Positions 26,414-35,504 of a DNA stretch of 64,000 nt are shown here, piece after piece. Position 1 is the first letter of the stretch; each line of letters opens with the position of its first letter. This DNA is from Kluyvera sp047971185 (GTDB lineage: Bacteria > Pseudomonadota > Gammaproteobacteria > Enterobacterales > Enterobacteriaceae): positions 1 through 64,000 of the forward strand of contig NZ_JBKDZH010000015.1 of the NCBI RefSeq assembly GCF_047971185.1, given 5' to 3'. Under the pieces are notes generated by a model. That model saw nothing but the letters and a program-made list of their open reading frames with translations. It searched no databases and had not been told where the DNA came from. Both the position numbers and the translations under genes were made by a program.

Positions 26414-28147
26414 GTGAAACAACAGACTCAACTTCGCCGCCGGGAGGTGGATGATTCCATCACGCTGCCCGCTGAGCTTTCGCCGCTGCTGCGCCGTCTG
26501 TACGCCAGCCGCGGCGTGAAATCGCCGGACGATCTCGAACGCGGCCTCAAGGGGATGCTGCACTGGCGCACCCTGACCGGCGTCGAGAAAGCCGTCGAGA
26601 TGCTGCACGATGCCTTTGAAAAAAATCTGCGCATCATGGTGGTGGGCGACTTCGACGCCGACGGCGCCACCAGCACCGCGCTGAGCGTCCTGTCGCTGCG
26701 GGCGATGGGCTGCCGCTCGGTGGAATATCTGGTGCCGAACCGTTTTGAAGACGGCTATGGCTTAAGCCCGGAAGTGGTCGATCAGGCCCACGCGCGCGGC
26801 GCGCAGATGATCATGACGGTGGACAACGGGATCTCCTCCCATGCCGGCGTCGATCGCGCACACGAACTGGGGATCTCGGTGCTGGTGACCGATCACCACC
26901 TGCCCGGTGAAACGCTGCCCAACGCCGACGCGATGGTTAACCCCAACCTCGCCGACTGCCCATTCCCATCGAAATCGCTGGCGGGCGTCGGCGTAGCGTT
27001 CTACCTGATGTTGGTGCTGTGTAACCATCTGAAAGAGAAAGGTTGGTTTGAGTCTCGCGGCATTGCGGTGCCGAAGATTGTCGAATTTCTCGATCTGGTG
27101 GCGCTGGGCACCGTGGCTGACGTGGTGCCGCTGGACGTCAACAACCGTATTCTGACCTTCCAGGGGCTGAGCCGCATTCGTGCGGGCGTCTGCCGTCCGG
27201 GCATTAAGGCACTGCTGGAGATTGCCAACCGCGACGCCGCGAAGCTGGTGGCCAGCGATCTGGGCTTTGCGCTCGGGCCGCGCCTGAACGCCGCCGGGCG
27301 CTTAGACGACATGTCCGTCGGCGTGGCGCTGCTGCTGTGCGATAACCTCGGTGAAGCGCGCGTGCTGGCAAATGAACTGGACGCGTTAAACCAGACCCGT
27401 AAAGAAATTGAGCAGGGGATGCAGGCAGAAGCGCTGACCCTGTGCGAACAGCTTGAGCGCAGCCGTGCCGAGCTGCCGGGCGGGCTGGCGATGTATCACC
27501 CCGAGTGGCATCAGGGGGTGGTCGGCATTCTGGCTTCCCGCATCAAAGAGCGCTTCCATCGCCCGGTGATCGCCTTTGCCCCTGCGGGCAACGGCCAGTT
27601 GAAAGGCTCCGGGCGTTCGATTCAGGGGCTGCATATGCGCGATGCGCTGGAGCGTCTGGACACGCTGTATCCGGGGCTGATGCTGAAGTTCGGCGGCCAC
27701 GCGATGGCGGCGGGGCTGTCGCTGGAGGAAGAACGCTTCGAAGAGTTCCAGCGCTGCTTCGGCGAGCTGGTCACCGAATGGCTGGACCCGGCGCTGCTGC
27801 AGGGGGAGATCCTCTCCGACGGCGAGCTAGGCCCCCAGGAGATGACGCTGGAGATGGCGCAGACGCTGCGTGACGCCGGTCCGTGGGGGCAGATGTTCCC
27901 GGAACCGCTGTTTGACGGGCGTTTTCGCCTGCTGCAGCAGCGGCTGGTGGGCGAGCGTCACCTGAAAGTGATGGCCGAACCGGTCGGCGGCGGCCCGCTG
28001 CTGGACGGCATTGCCTTCAATGTTGACACCGCCGTCTGGCCGGATAACGGCGTGCGCGAAGTGACTCTGGCCTATCGGCTGGACATTAATGAGTTTCGCG
28101 GCAACCGGAGCTTACAGTTGATCATCGAGCATCTGTGGCCGATTTAG
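26414..28147 (+). CDS. recJ: Single-strand-specific exonuclease RecJ
   Basis: 5'-3' ssDNA exonuclease of recombination and mismatch repair. 577 residues from GTG 26414, the E. coli length. DHH phosphoesterase motifs VVGDFDADGATST, TVDNGISSH, VTDHHLPG and DHHA1-type GGHAMAAGLSL with GSGRSIQGLHMRDAL. It starts 5 bases after dsbC, so it is in the same operon. A hairpin without a T run (28168-28195) lies before prfB. Confidence 0.97.
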   Translation: MKQQTQLRRREVDDSITLPAELSPLLRRLYASRGVKSPDDLERGLKGMLHWRTLTGVEKAVEMLHDAFEKNLRIMVVGDFDADGATSTALSVLSLRAMGCRSVEYLVPNRFEDGYGLSPEVVDQAHARGAQMIMTVDNGISSHAGVDRAHELGISVLVTDHHLPGETLPNADAMVNPNLADCPFPSKSLAGVGVAFYLMLVLCNHLKEKGWFESRGIAVPKIVEFLDLVALGTVADVVPLDVNNRILTFQGLSRIRAGVCRPGIKALLEIANRDAAKLVASDLGFALGPRLNAAGRLDDMSVGVALLLCDNLGEARVLANELDALNQTRKEIEQGMQAEALTLCEQLERSRAELPGGLAMYHPEWHQGVVGILASRIKERFHRPVIAFAPAGNGQLKGSGRSIQGLHMRDALERLDTLYPGLMLKFGGHAMAAGLSLEEERFEEFQRCFGELVTEWLDPALLQGEILSDGELGPQEMTLEMAQTLRDAGPWGQMFPEPLFDGRFRLLQQRLVGERHLKVMAEPVGGGPLLDGIAFNVDTAVWPDNGVREVTLAYRLDINEFRGNRSLQLIIEHLWPI

Positions 28148-28236
28148 CATCTCTTTCACTGTAAATAAGGGCGGGAATCCGCTAAGATTCCGCTCTTATA
28201 ACCGCATTTTTCTCGTCCATTAAAAGAAAATAGACC

Positions 28237-29335
28237 ATGTTTGAAATAAACCCGGTAAATAATCGCATTCAGGACCTCACGGAGCGCTCCGACGTTCTTA
28301 GGGGGTATCTTTGACTATGACGCCAAGAAAGAGCGTCTGGAAGAAGTAAACGCCGAGCTGGAACAGCCGGATGTCTGGAACGAACCCGAACGCGCGCAGG
28401 CGCTGGGCAAAGAGCGTTCCTCCCTTGAAGCGATTGTCGATACCCTCGACCAAATGTCTCAGGGCCTGGAAGATGTTTCCGGCCTGCTGGAACTGGCTGT
28501 AGAAGCCGACGACGAAGAAACCTTCAACGAAGCCGTTGCCGAGCTGGACACGCTGGAAGAAAAACTGGCGCAGCTGGAGTTCCGTCGTATGTTCTCTGGC
28601 GAATACGACAGCGCCGATTGCTACCTTGATATCCAGGCCGGTTCCGGCGGTACTGAAGCGCAGGACTGGGCAAGCATGCTCGAGCGTATGTATCTGCGTT
28701 GGGCAGAAGCGCGCGGCTTTAAAACCGAAATTATCGAAGAGTCCGAAGGGGAAGTGGCCGGGATTAAATCCGTGACCATCAAAATCTCCGGCGAATACGC
28801 TTACGGCTGGCTGCGTACCGAAACCGGCGTTCACCGCCTGGTGCGTAAGAGCCCGTTCGACTCCGGCGGCCGTCGCCACACCTCCTTTAGCTCCGCATTC
28901 GTCTACCCGGAAGTCGATGACGATATCGATATCGACATCAACCCGGCGGATCTGCGCATCGACGTTTACCGTGCCTCCGGCGCGGGCGGTCAGCACGTTA
29001 ACCGTACGGAATCCGCGGTGCGTATCACCCACATCCCGACCGGGATCGTGACCCAGTGCCAGAACGACCGTTCCCAGCACAAGAACAAAGACCAGGCCAT
29101 GAAGCAGATGAAAGCGAAGCTTTATGAACTGGAGATGCAGAAAAAGAACGCGGAAAAACAGGCGATGGAAGACAACAAATCCGACATCGGCTGGGGTAGC
29201 CAGATTCGTTCCTATGTCCTGGACGATTCCCGAATTAAAGACCTGCGCACCGGGGTTGAAACCCGCAATACGCAGGCGGTACTGGACGGCAGTCTGGATC
29301 AATTTATCGAAGCAAGTTTGAAAGCAGGGTTATGA
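28237..29335 (+). CDS. prfB: Peptide chain release factor 2 (programmed +1 frameshift)
   Basis: Recognises UGA and UAA stops. The gene is read in two frames: 28237-28311 (25 codons, ending ...R-G-Y-L), then a +1 shift at CTT-TGA-C into 28313-29335, for 365 residues as in E. coli. The SPF stop-codon tripeptide (KSPFDSGG) and the GGQ peptidyl-hydrolysis motif (GAGGQHVN, 250-252) are intact. Residue 246 is Ala, not the Thr of E. coli K-12. lysS begins 9 bases downstream. Confidence 0.97.
28300..28315 (+). promoter_or_regulatory. RF2 frameshift signal
   Basis: AGGGGGTATCTTTGAC: an internal Shine-Dalgarno-like AGGGGG (28300-28305), a three-base spacer and the slippery CTT followed by in-frame UGA-C. 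Low RF2 lets the ribosome pause at UGA and shift +1, so RF2 limits its own synthesis. Matches the known E. coli site. Confidence 0.97.
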
Positions 29336-29344
29336 GGAACCAAC

Positions 29345-30862
29345 ATGTCTGAACAAAACGCACAAGGCGCTGACGAGGTAGTCGATCTTAACAACGAAAT
29401 GAAGGCACGCCGCGAGAAGCTGGCTGCACTGCGTGAGCAGGGCATCCCGTTCCCTAACGATTTCCGTCGCGACCGTACCTCTGACCAACTGCACGCTGAA
29501 TTCGATGGTAAGGAAGGCGAAGAGCTCGAAGCGCTGAATATCGAAGTCTCCGTTGCGGGTCGTATGATGACTCGCCGTATTATGGGTAAAGCCTCCTTCG
29601 TGACGCTGCAGGACGTGGGCGGCCGCATTCAGCTGTACGTGGCGCGTGACGATCTGCCGGAAGGCGTTTACAACGAGCAGTTCAAGAAATGGGACCTCGG
29701 CGACATTCTGGGCGCCAAAGGTAAACTGTTCAAAACCAAGACCGGCGAACTGTCTATCCACTGCACCGAACTGCGTCTGCTGACCAAAGCGCTGCGTCCG
29801 CTGCCGGACAAATTCCACGGCCTGCAGGATCAGGAAGCGCGCTACCGTCAGCGTTACCTGGACCTCATCTCTAACGATGAATCCCGTAATACCTTTAAAG
29901 TGCGCTCGCAGATCCTGGCTGGCATCCGTCAGTTCATGGTCGGCCGCGGCTTTATGGAAGTGGAAACCCCGATGATGCAGGTCATCCCTGGCGGCGCGTC
30001 TGCCCGTCCGTTCATCACCCATCACAACGCGCTGGACCTGGACATGTACCTGCGTATCGCGCCGGAACTGTACCTGAAACGTCTGGTGGTTGGCGGCTTC
30101 GAACGCGTGTTCGAAATCAACCGTAACTTCCGTAACGAAGGTATCTCCGTTCGCCACAACCCTGAGTTCACTATGATGGAACTCTACATGGCGTACGCGG
30201 ACTACAAAGATCTGATCGAACTGACCGAGTCCCTGTTCCGTACCCTGGCGCAGGATATTCTGGGCCACACCGCGGTGCCTTACGGCGACCAGACTTTCGA
30301 CTTCGGCAAGCCGTTCGAAAAACTGACCATGCGTGAAGCGATCAAGAAATACCGTCCGGAAACGGAAATGGCCGATCTGGATAACTTCGACTCCGCGAAA
30401 GCCATTGCTGAAAGCATCGGCGTGCACGTTGAGAAGAGCTGGGGTCTGGGCCGCATCGTGACCGAGATCTTCGAAGAAGTGGCGGAAGCGCACCTGATTC
30501 AGCCGACCTTCATCACCGAGTACCCGGCAGAGGTTTCTCCGCTGGCGCGCCGTAACGACGTGAACCCGGAAATCACCGACCGCTTTGAATTCTTCATCGG
30601 CGGCCGCGAAATCGGTAACGGTTTCAGCGAGCTGAACGACGCGGAAGACCAGGCGCAGCGTTTCCAGGATCAGGTTAACGCTAAAGAAGCGGGCGATGAC
30701 GAAGCGATGTTCTACGACGAAGACTACGTCACCGCGCTGGAACACGGCCTGCCGCCGACCGCGGGTCTGGGTATCGGTATCGACCGTATGGTCATGCTGT
30801 TCACCAACAGCCACACCATTCGCGACGTGATCCTGTTCCCGGCGATGCGTCCGGTGAAATAA
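29345..30862 (+). CDS. lysS: Lysyl-tRNA synthetase (class II)
   Basis: Charges tRNA-Lys. 505 residues, the E. coli length. OB-fold anticodon-binding domain at about 65-150; class II motif 1 region (GFMEVETPMMQ), motif 2 (FEINRNFRNEGISVRHNPEFTMMELY) and motif 3 (GLGIGIDRMVMLF) in the catalytic domain. Coupled to prfB as in E. coli; a strong terminator follows. Confidence 0.97.
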   Translation: MSEQNAQGADEVVDLNNEMKARREKLAALREQGIPFPNDFRRDRTSDQLHAEFDGKEGEELEALNIEVSVAGRMMTRRIMGKASFVTLQDVGGRIQLYVARDDLPEGVYNEQFKKWDLGDILGAKGKLFKTKTGELSIHCTELRLLTKALRPLPDKFHGLQDQEARYRQRYLDLISNDESRNTFKVRSQILAGIRQFMVGRGFMEVETPMMQVIPGGASARPFITHHNALDLDMYLRIAPELYLKRLVVGGFERVFEINRNFRNEGISVRHNPEFTMMELYMAYADYKDLIELTESLFRTLAQDILGHTAVPYGDQTFDFGKPFEKLTMREAIKKYRPETEMADLDNFDSAKAIAESIGVHVEKSWGLGRIVTEIFEEVAEAHLIQPTFITEYPAEVSPLARRNDVNPEITDRFEFFIGGREIGNGFSELNDAEDQAQRFQDQVNAKEAGDDEAMFYDEDYVTALEHGLPPTAGLGIGIDRMVMLFTNSHTIRDVILFPAMRPVK

Positions 30863-30880
30863 TCGCGCGAGCGAGATGCA

Positions 30881-30907
30881 AAAAACCCGGCGATGCCGGG
30901 TTTTTTT
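30881..30907 (+). terminator. Terminator of prfB-lysS
   Basis: AAAAACCCGGC-GAT-GCCGGGTTTTT perfect stem and T run. Confidence 0.93.
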
Positions 30908-30909
30908 AT

Positions 30910-30950
30910 GCCTGATGGCCGGTAGCCCGGCCGAGCGCAGCGACGCCGGG
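30910..30950. repeat. REP-like element
   Basis: GCCTGATGGCC followed by GGTAGCCCGGCCGAGCGCAG...GACGCCGGG, nearly the same unit as at 22221. It lies between the convergent lysS and idi. Confidence 0.78.
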
Positions 30951-30955
30951 AATGT

Positions 30956-31501
30956 TCAGCTACGCGCGAATGCAATAAACGCCTGACGCGCCTCTTCGTC
31001 AGCCGCTTCCATCACCATCCACGGGCTAAACGCCCACGGCGTCAGCGCCAGCGCGCGCAGCGCATCGTCGAGCTCGCACCACTGATATTCGATTACCTCG
31101 TCGGCGTTCGGCTGTACGGCGCTGGTGACGCGGGCCGCATACACCGGGCACACCTCGTTTTCGACGATGCCGTTAGGCGCGACGGCGCGATAGCGGAAGT
31201 CGGGGGCGACCGAGGTGACGTGGCTTATTTCGACGCCCAGCTCAAAGCGGCAGCGGCGGATAATGGCCTGTTCGAAGGTCTCGCCCTGCTGTGGATGCCC
31301 GCAGACCGAGTTGGTCCATACGCCGGGCCAGGCCACTTTGCTTAAAGAGCGGCGGGTGACCAGGAGCTGGCCGCGATCGTTGAATAACCAACAAGAGAAG
31401 GCGAGGTGCAGTGGGGTAGAGAGCGTGTGCGCGGCATACTTGTCCAGTATTCCGCACGGTTGATCGTGCTCATCGAGCAAAATGACGTGTTCCCCTGCCA
31501 T
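30956..31501 (-). CDS. idi: Isopentenyl-diphosphate delta-isomerase
   Basis: Nudix-fold type I isomerase interconverting IPP and DMAPP for isoprenoid synthesis. Start at 31501 after TTCAGGAGTTGCC gives 181 residues (182 in E. coli). Active-site Cys in TNSVCGHPQQGE and Glu in VENEVCPVY are present, plus the Nudix-like helix RRCRFELGVE. A longer frame to 31534 lacks conservation. Confidence 0.95.
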   Translation of the reverse strand: MAGEHVILLDEHDQPCGILDKYAAHTLSTPLHLAFSCWLFNDRGQLLVTRRSLSKVAWPGVWTNSVCGHPQQGETFEQAIIRRCRFELGVEISHVTSVAPDFRYRAVAPNGIVENEVCPVYAARVTSAVQPNADEVIEYQWCELDDALRALALTPWAFSPWMVMEAADEEARQAFIAFARS

Positions 31502-31514
31502 GGCAACTCCTGAA

Positions 31515-31550
31515 AATGAAAGATGACCCGGCATAAACCCACCGGGTCAT
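31515..31550 (-). terminator. Terminator of the decarboxylase cluster
   Basis: On the minus strand ATGACCCGG and CCGGGTCAT form a 9-bp stem followed by CTTTCATTTTC, 4 bases after the DUF554 stop codon. Confidence 0.7.
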
Positions 31551-31554
31551 ATAC

Positions 31555-32271
31555 TCAGGCAACCAGCGTAGCCCATAAGTGGGAAAAAGGCATTACCAAA
31601 ACAAGCCCAGGCAACATGTTTGCAACCGGAAAAAGCTTAATATTACAAATACGCAGCCCCGTCGCTACCATCAGCAGCCCGCCCGCGCAGGAGAAGTCCG
31701 CCATCATCGACGGCGTAATCATCGGCAGCAGGAACACCGCCAGCATCGCCAGCGCCAGCTGAATGATTAACTGCGGAATGGCAATGGTCATTACCGCAAA
31801 GCCGAGTAGGGTGGCAAAAATGCCGGCGGTGAACAGATCGAGAATGGTTTTGATGTACAGGATCGACGGATCGCCGCTCATCCCTTCGGTCATCGCCCCG
31901 AATACGCCCGTACCGCTGGCGCAGAACAGCACCAGAATGGCGACGAACTTCTCGGTGAACTCTTCGTGGCTTAAGCCTTGTACCGGCGGCAGCACTTTGT
32001 TGATCAGGCCGCGCGTTGAACCGGCGGCTTTACCAATCCCGCTTTCCAGATGCAGCAGCTCGCCAATCAGCGCGCCGACAATCATCGCCAGCACCACCGC
32101 AGGCATATATTGCACCTTCAGTACCAGCGTAATACCCAGACCAACCGAGCACAGCCCGAAGGTCATCGGCAGCGCCGTTTTGACGCGATCCGGGAGTTTA
32201 CTTCCCGCCAGCGCGCCAATTAGCCCGCCGATCACCACGGCGGACCCGTTTACATAAGGACCGATTAACAT
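31555..32271 (-). CDS. DUF554 membrane protein (YqgA-like)
   Basis: Integral membrane protein of unknown function, related to E. coli YqgA (235 aa). Start at 32271 after AAAGGAAACTCTC gives 238 residues; the frame to 32367 overlaps the neighbouring gene. About six to seven hydrophobic helices; conserved openings MLIGPYVNGSAVVIGGLIGA, CASGTGVFGAMTEG and LLMVATGLRICN. It lies 19 bases after the UbiX-like gene, so it is probably co-transcribed. A transport role for the acid or phenol is possible but unproven. Confidence 0.8.
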   Translation of the reverse strand: MLIGPYVNGSAVVIGGLIGALAGSKLPDRVKTALPMTFGLCSVGLGITLVLKVQYMPAVVLAMIVGALIGELLHLESGIGKAAGSTRGLINKVLPPVQGLSHEEFTEKFVAILVLFCASGTGVFGAMTEGMSGDPSILYIKTILDLFTAGIFATLLGFAVMTIAIPQLIIQLALAMLAVFLLPMITPSMMADFSCAGGLLMVATGLRICNIKLFPVANMLPGLVLVMPFSHLWATLVA

Positions 32272-32290
32272 GAGAGTTTCCTTTATCGCA

Positions 32291-32872
32291 CTAGCCGTCG
32301 TGGCGCAGCGATCCTTCGCCCCAGCGCGGGATGTTATCCACGTCGATATCGAACAGGTCGAGCGCACGGTTGACGCTATGCGTAATAATGTCGTCCGCGG
32401 TTTGCGGACGCTGATAGAGGGCCGGAACCGGCGGGAAAATAATCCCGCCCATTTCCGTCACGGCGGCCATATTGCGGATATGGCCAAGGTTTAACGGCGT
32501 TTCGCGCGCCAGCAGCACCAGACGGCGGCGTTCTTTAAGCACCACGTCCGCGGCGCGCGTGAGCAGGTTATCGGTCAGACAATGCGCAATGGCACCCAGC
32601 GTTCGCATGGAGCAGGGGGCGACCAGCATGCCCAGCGTTTTAAACGAACCGCTGGAGATGGCCGCGCCCAGGTTGCCAATCGGGTGCACGACGTCCGCCA
32701 TCGCCATCACCGCGTCCAGCCGATAGTCCGTCTCCAGCTCACAGGTTTTTTCCGCCCCTTTCGAGACGACCAGATGAACCTCCAGCGGCAGGGGCTGAAG
32801 CAGCTCCAGCGCCTTCACGCCGTACTGAAAACCGGATGCGCCGCTGATGCCGATGATGATGCGTGGTGTCAT
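32291..32872 (-). CDS. UbiX/Pad1-like flavin prenyltransferase
   Basis: Makes prenylated FMN, the cofactor of UbiD decarboxylases, from FMN and dimethylallyl phosphate. 193 residues with the FMN-binding GISGASGFQYGV (about 8-19), SSGSF (about 73-77), PCSMRTLGAIAHCLTDNLLTRAADVVLKERRRLV and RETPLNLGHIRNM. It lies 12 bases after the AroY-like gene. Given that partner, it is likely the dedicated (Pad1/KpdB/LpdB-type) enzyme rather than housekeeping UbiX. Confidence 0.9.
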   Translation of the reverse strand: MTPRIIIGISGASGFQYGVKALELLQPLPLEVHLVVSKGAEKTCELETDYRLDAVMAMADVVHPIGNLGAAISSGSFKTLGMLVAPCSMRTLGAIAHCLTDNLLTRAADVVLKERRRLVLLARETPLNLGHIRNMAAVTEMGGIIFPPVPALYQRPQTADDIITHSVNRALDLFDIDVDNIPRWGEGSLRHDG

Positions 32873-32884
32873 TGTCTGTTCCTC

Positions 32885-34363
32885 TTACTCGAAGTCCGGC
32901 AGGAAGCGTTTCACGTCTACTTCTTTGAATTTAGAACGTTCAAAGTGATGTTTCAGGTGGAACGGCACGGTGCAGTCAAAAATGGTTTTGCAGGACATCC
33001 CCTGTTGCAGAATGCTCGGGCTGTATTCCGGCACCTGTGATGGATCCAGCGGGTGGCAGCGCACGCCCGGAATAGTGATGGTGTCGACGTCGCCCTGGTA
33101 GCGCGTTTGCATCGCCCACAGCACATCGTCGCTATCGAAGATGTCCACGTCCTCGTCCACCAGAATCACGTGCTTCAGCTCCGGGAACGCCGAGAATGCC
33201 AGCAGCGCGGCCTGGCGCTGGCGACCTTCATCCGCCGGGGAGAATTTCTTGAACTGCATCACCGCCAGCAGCTTGCCGCCGCCCGCCGAGTGGGCGAAGA
33301 CGTTCAGCAGTTTGCCCGGCATTGCGCGGCCGACCATATCCAGGATGCTGGCTTCGGTCGGGATCCCCGCCATGTTGACGTGTTCCTCGCCTGGCCCGAC
33401 GGTGGTGCGCCAGATTGGGCTGTGGCGATGGGTGACCGCTTTCACTTTAATCACCGGCAGGGCGTCTTTTGACTCGCCGGTATAGCCCGGGAATTCCGGC
33501 ATCGCGCGGCCGGTGTTGGTGTTCTGATCTTCACGTACGCGCACGTTCGGCAGCAGCTCGCCTTCAATGATGATCTCGGCGTGGGCAATGGCTTTTTCGT
33601 TGATGGTCAGGCATTTCACCATTTCAACGGCCTGCCCGCGCAGCGAACCGGCAATGCTCAGCTCATCGAAGCCCAGCGGAGTGGTCGGCGGCTCAAAGCA
33701 GGCGGCAATTTCAATGGCCGGATCGACGCCGATGCTGATGGAGATTGGCAGCGGCTGGCCCAGTTCTTCGGCTTTCATGCGGAACGCATCGATATGGCGG
33801 CCCGGCGTCAGCCACATTGATAGCTCATCGCGGCTCTGCACGCACAGGCGGTGAATGGTGATGTCGGACTCATGCGTCTCGGGATCGGAGGCATAGCACA
33901 GGCCCATGGTGATATAGGGACCGGCATCCTCTTCGGTATTGGTCGGCGCGGGCAGCAGCTTGCGCAGGTCAAAGTCGGCGTCGGTGGCCAGATGAACCAC
34001 TTCCTGAGCGACCGCTTTCTCCGTGGTCAGCACCGGCGGAATCGGGCGCTGTACCGAGTCTTTCAGCAGGTGTCCGAGCCTTTCCGGCGGGCAGTTCAGG
34101 AAGTGGCTAACGCGTTTGCGCGAGCCGTTGATACCGATGGCGACGCTGATGTCGTCAAAGCCTTTAATTTTATTGAACATCATCACCGGGCCGTTTTTAC
34201 GGGTTGGACGCTGGCAGGTGCCGCCAGCCCCCACGTAACGATATACGCCAGACAGTTCGGCGTGTGGATCAACTTCGGTGTCGGTTTCAACATATTCACC
34301 CGGCAGCGTTTTCAGCAGCGCGAGCGCAGAGCGCAGGTCGCGTACAGTGGTGTCATTTTTCAC
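32885..34363 (-). CDS. UbiD-family gallate/protocatechuate-type decarboxylase (AroY/LpdC-like)
   Basis: Non-oxidative decarboxylase expected to use prenylated FMN, related to Klebsiella/Enterobacter AroY (protocatechuate to catechol) and Lactobacillus LpdC (gallate to pyrogallol). GTG at 34363, after AACAGGAATATACC, gives 492 residues; frames open to 34405. Diagnostic segments are AELSGVYRYVGAGGT, LLPAPTNTEEDAGPYITMG, VREDQNTNTG-MPEFPGYTGE, VGPGEEHVNMAGIPTEASI and LVDEDVDIFDSDDVLWAM. Substrate cannot be fixed from sequence. First gene of a three-gene unit. Confidence 0.88.
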   Translation of the reverse strand: MKNDTTVRDLRSALALLKTLPGEYVETDTEVDPHAELSGVYRYVGAGGTCQRPTRKNGPVMMFNKIKGFDDISVAIGINGSRKRVSHFLNCPPERLGHLLKDSVQRPIPPVLTTEKAVAQEVVHLATDADFDLRKLLPAPTNTEEDAGPYITMGLCYASDPETHESDITIHRLCVQSRDELSMWLTPGRHIDAFRMKAEELGQPLPISISIGVDPAIEIAACFEPPTTPLGFDELSIAGSLRGQAVEMVKCLTINEKAIAHAEIIIEGELLPNVRVREDQNTNTGRAMPEFPGYTGESKDALPVIKVKAVTHRHSPIWRTTVGPGEEHVNMAGIPTEASILDMVGRAMPGKLLNVFAHSAGGGKLLAVMQFKKFSPADEGRQRQAALLAFSAFPELKHVILVDEDVDIFDSDDVLWAMQTRYQGDVDTITIPGVRCHPLDPSQVPEYSPSILQQGMSCKTIFDCTVPFHLKHHFERSKFKEVDVKRFLPDFE

Positions 34364-34534
34364 GGTATATTCCTGTTGATATTCGGGAAGCATTTCTGCG
34401 TTCAACCCTATTCCTTACGCTGAGTGTGGGCAAATACCGTTTAGCCAGGTCTGGGTAGATCAAAAAGATGTGGCTACACGCGGTGGGAAATCGTGCGTAG
34501 ACTAGGGCAAGGTCATTTCAGGCGCGGGGGATAA

Positions 34535-35437
34535 ATGGATTTAAAACGGTTACGCTATTTCTGCCGGGTGGTCGAGCAAGGCTCGATAAGCCAGGCCGCC
34601 AAGGTGCTGAACATGGCGCAGCCGCCGCTCAGCAAGCGCATCCAGGAGCTGGAAGATGAGCTACAGACGGCGCTGTTTTTGCGCAGTGGCAATCGTATCG
34701 AGCCGACCGAGGCCGGGTTTTTCTTGTACCGTAAGGCCTGTGAGATTTTGCGCCAGGTCGAGGATACCGCGCGTGAGACGATGGAGATCGCCCAGAAAGA
34801 TCGCCTGCAGTTCCGCTTTGGCATGAGCCACCTGTTTCAGTCGTACTTTAAGCCGCTGCTGCTGGCGCTGTATCAGCGCTACCCGGAGATTGAGGTCAAC
34901 ATTTCGGTCACCGACTCCAGCCATCTGGAGATGATGCTGAACGAGGGGGCCATCGACCTGGCGTTTATTCAGCGTCCTTATCGCAGCGACGGTTTTGACT
35001 ACGTCTCGTTCGACCCGGTGAAGCTGGTGGCGGTGATCAACAAAAAATGCCTGCCGTCGCCGCCGACGAACCCGTTTGACTACAACGCGCTGGGCGGGCT
35101 GCCGCTGGTGCTGCTGCACCGGGCGAAAGACTCCGGCACCTACGAGATGCTGATCGATCTGTTCCGCAAAGCGGGCGTTAACCCGAAGGTGATTATGCAT
35201 ATTACCCAGCCGGGGGTGATTCTCGACTGGCTCGAATCAGGGCTGGCGGCGGCGACGCTGCTGCCGTCGTCCGAAGTGTGCGCGGACAAACTCAGCGAAT
35301 GTTACGTGGTGGACGTCTTCCCATCGCCGCAGATTTTTTACCCGGCGATGGTGAAAATTCCGGCGGTAAACTGGTGTCCGCAGGTGATGGCGCTGGTGGC
35401 GGAAGGCTTTCCGTTTGCCAATCATTCACTATCCTGA
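34535..35437 (+). CDS. LysR-type regulator divergent from the decarboxylase cluster
   Basis: 300 residues. N-terminal winged helix-turn-helix (about 1-60, MDLKRLRYFCRVVEQGSISQAAKVLNMAQPPLSKRI), linker helix, then an effector-binding domain (about 90-295). The 171-base gap to the decarboxylase gene is the expected operator region. By the usual LysR layout it would activate the decarboxylase genes in response to the aromatic acid. Confidence 0.88.
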   Translation: MDLKRLRYFCRVVEQGSISQAAKVLNMAQPPLSKRIQELEDELQTALFLRSGNRIEPTEAGFFLYRKACEILRQVEDTARETMEIAQKDRLQFRFGMSHLFQSYFKPLLLALYQRYPEIEVNISVTDSSHLEMMLNEGAIDLAFIQRPYRSDGFDYVSFDPVKLVAVINKKCLPSPPTNPFDYNALGGLPLVLLHRAKDSGTYEMLIDLFRKAGVNPKVIMHITQPGVILDWLESGLAAATLLPSSEVCADKLSECYVVDVFPSPQIFYPAMVKIPAVNWCPQVMALVAEGFPFANHSLS

Positions 35438-35504
35438 TGGTTTGGCATCCAGCGTGAGCCTGCTATCATAGATGGCCCGATCGATAATGACCCGAGGATA
35501 CGTT

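Noticed and set aside
28237..28314. prfB as a pseudogene because of an in-frame UGA
   Set aside because: The stop is the known programmed frameshift site with all its elements.
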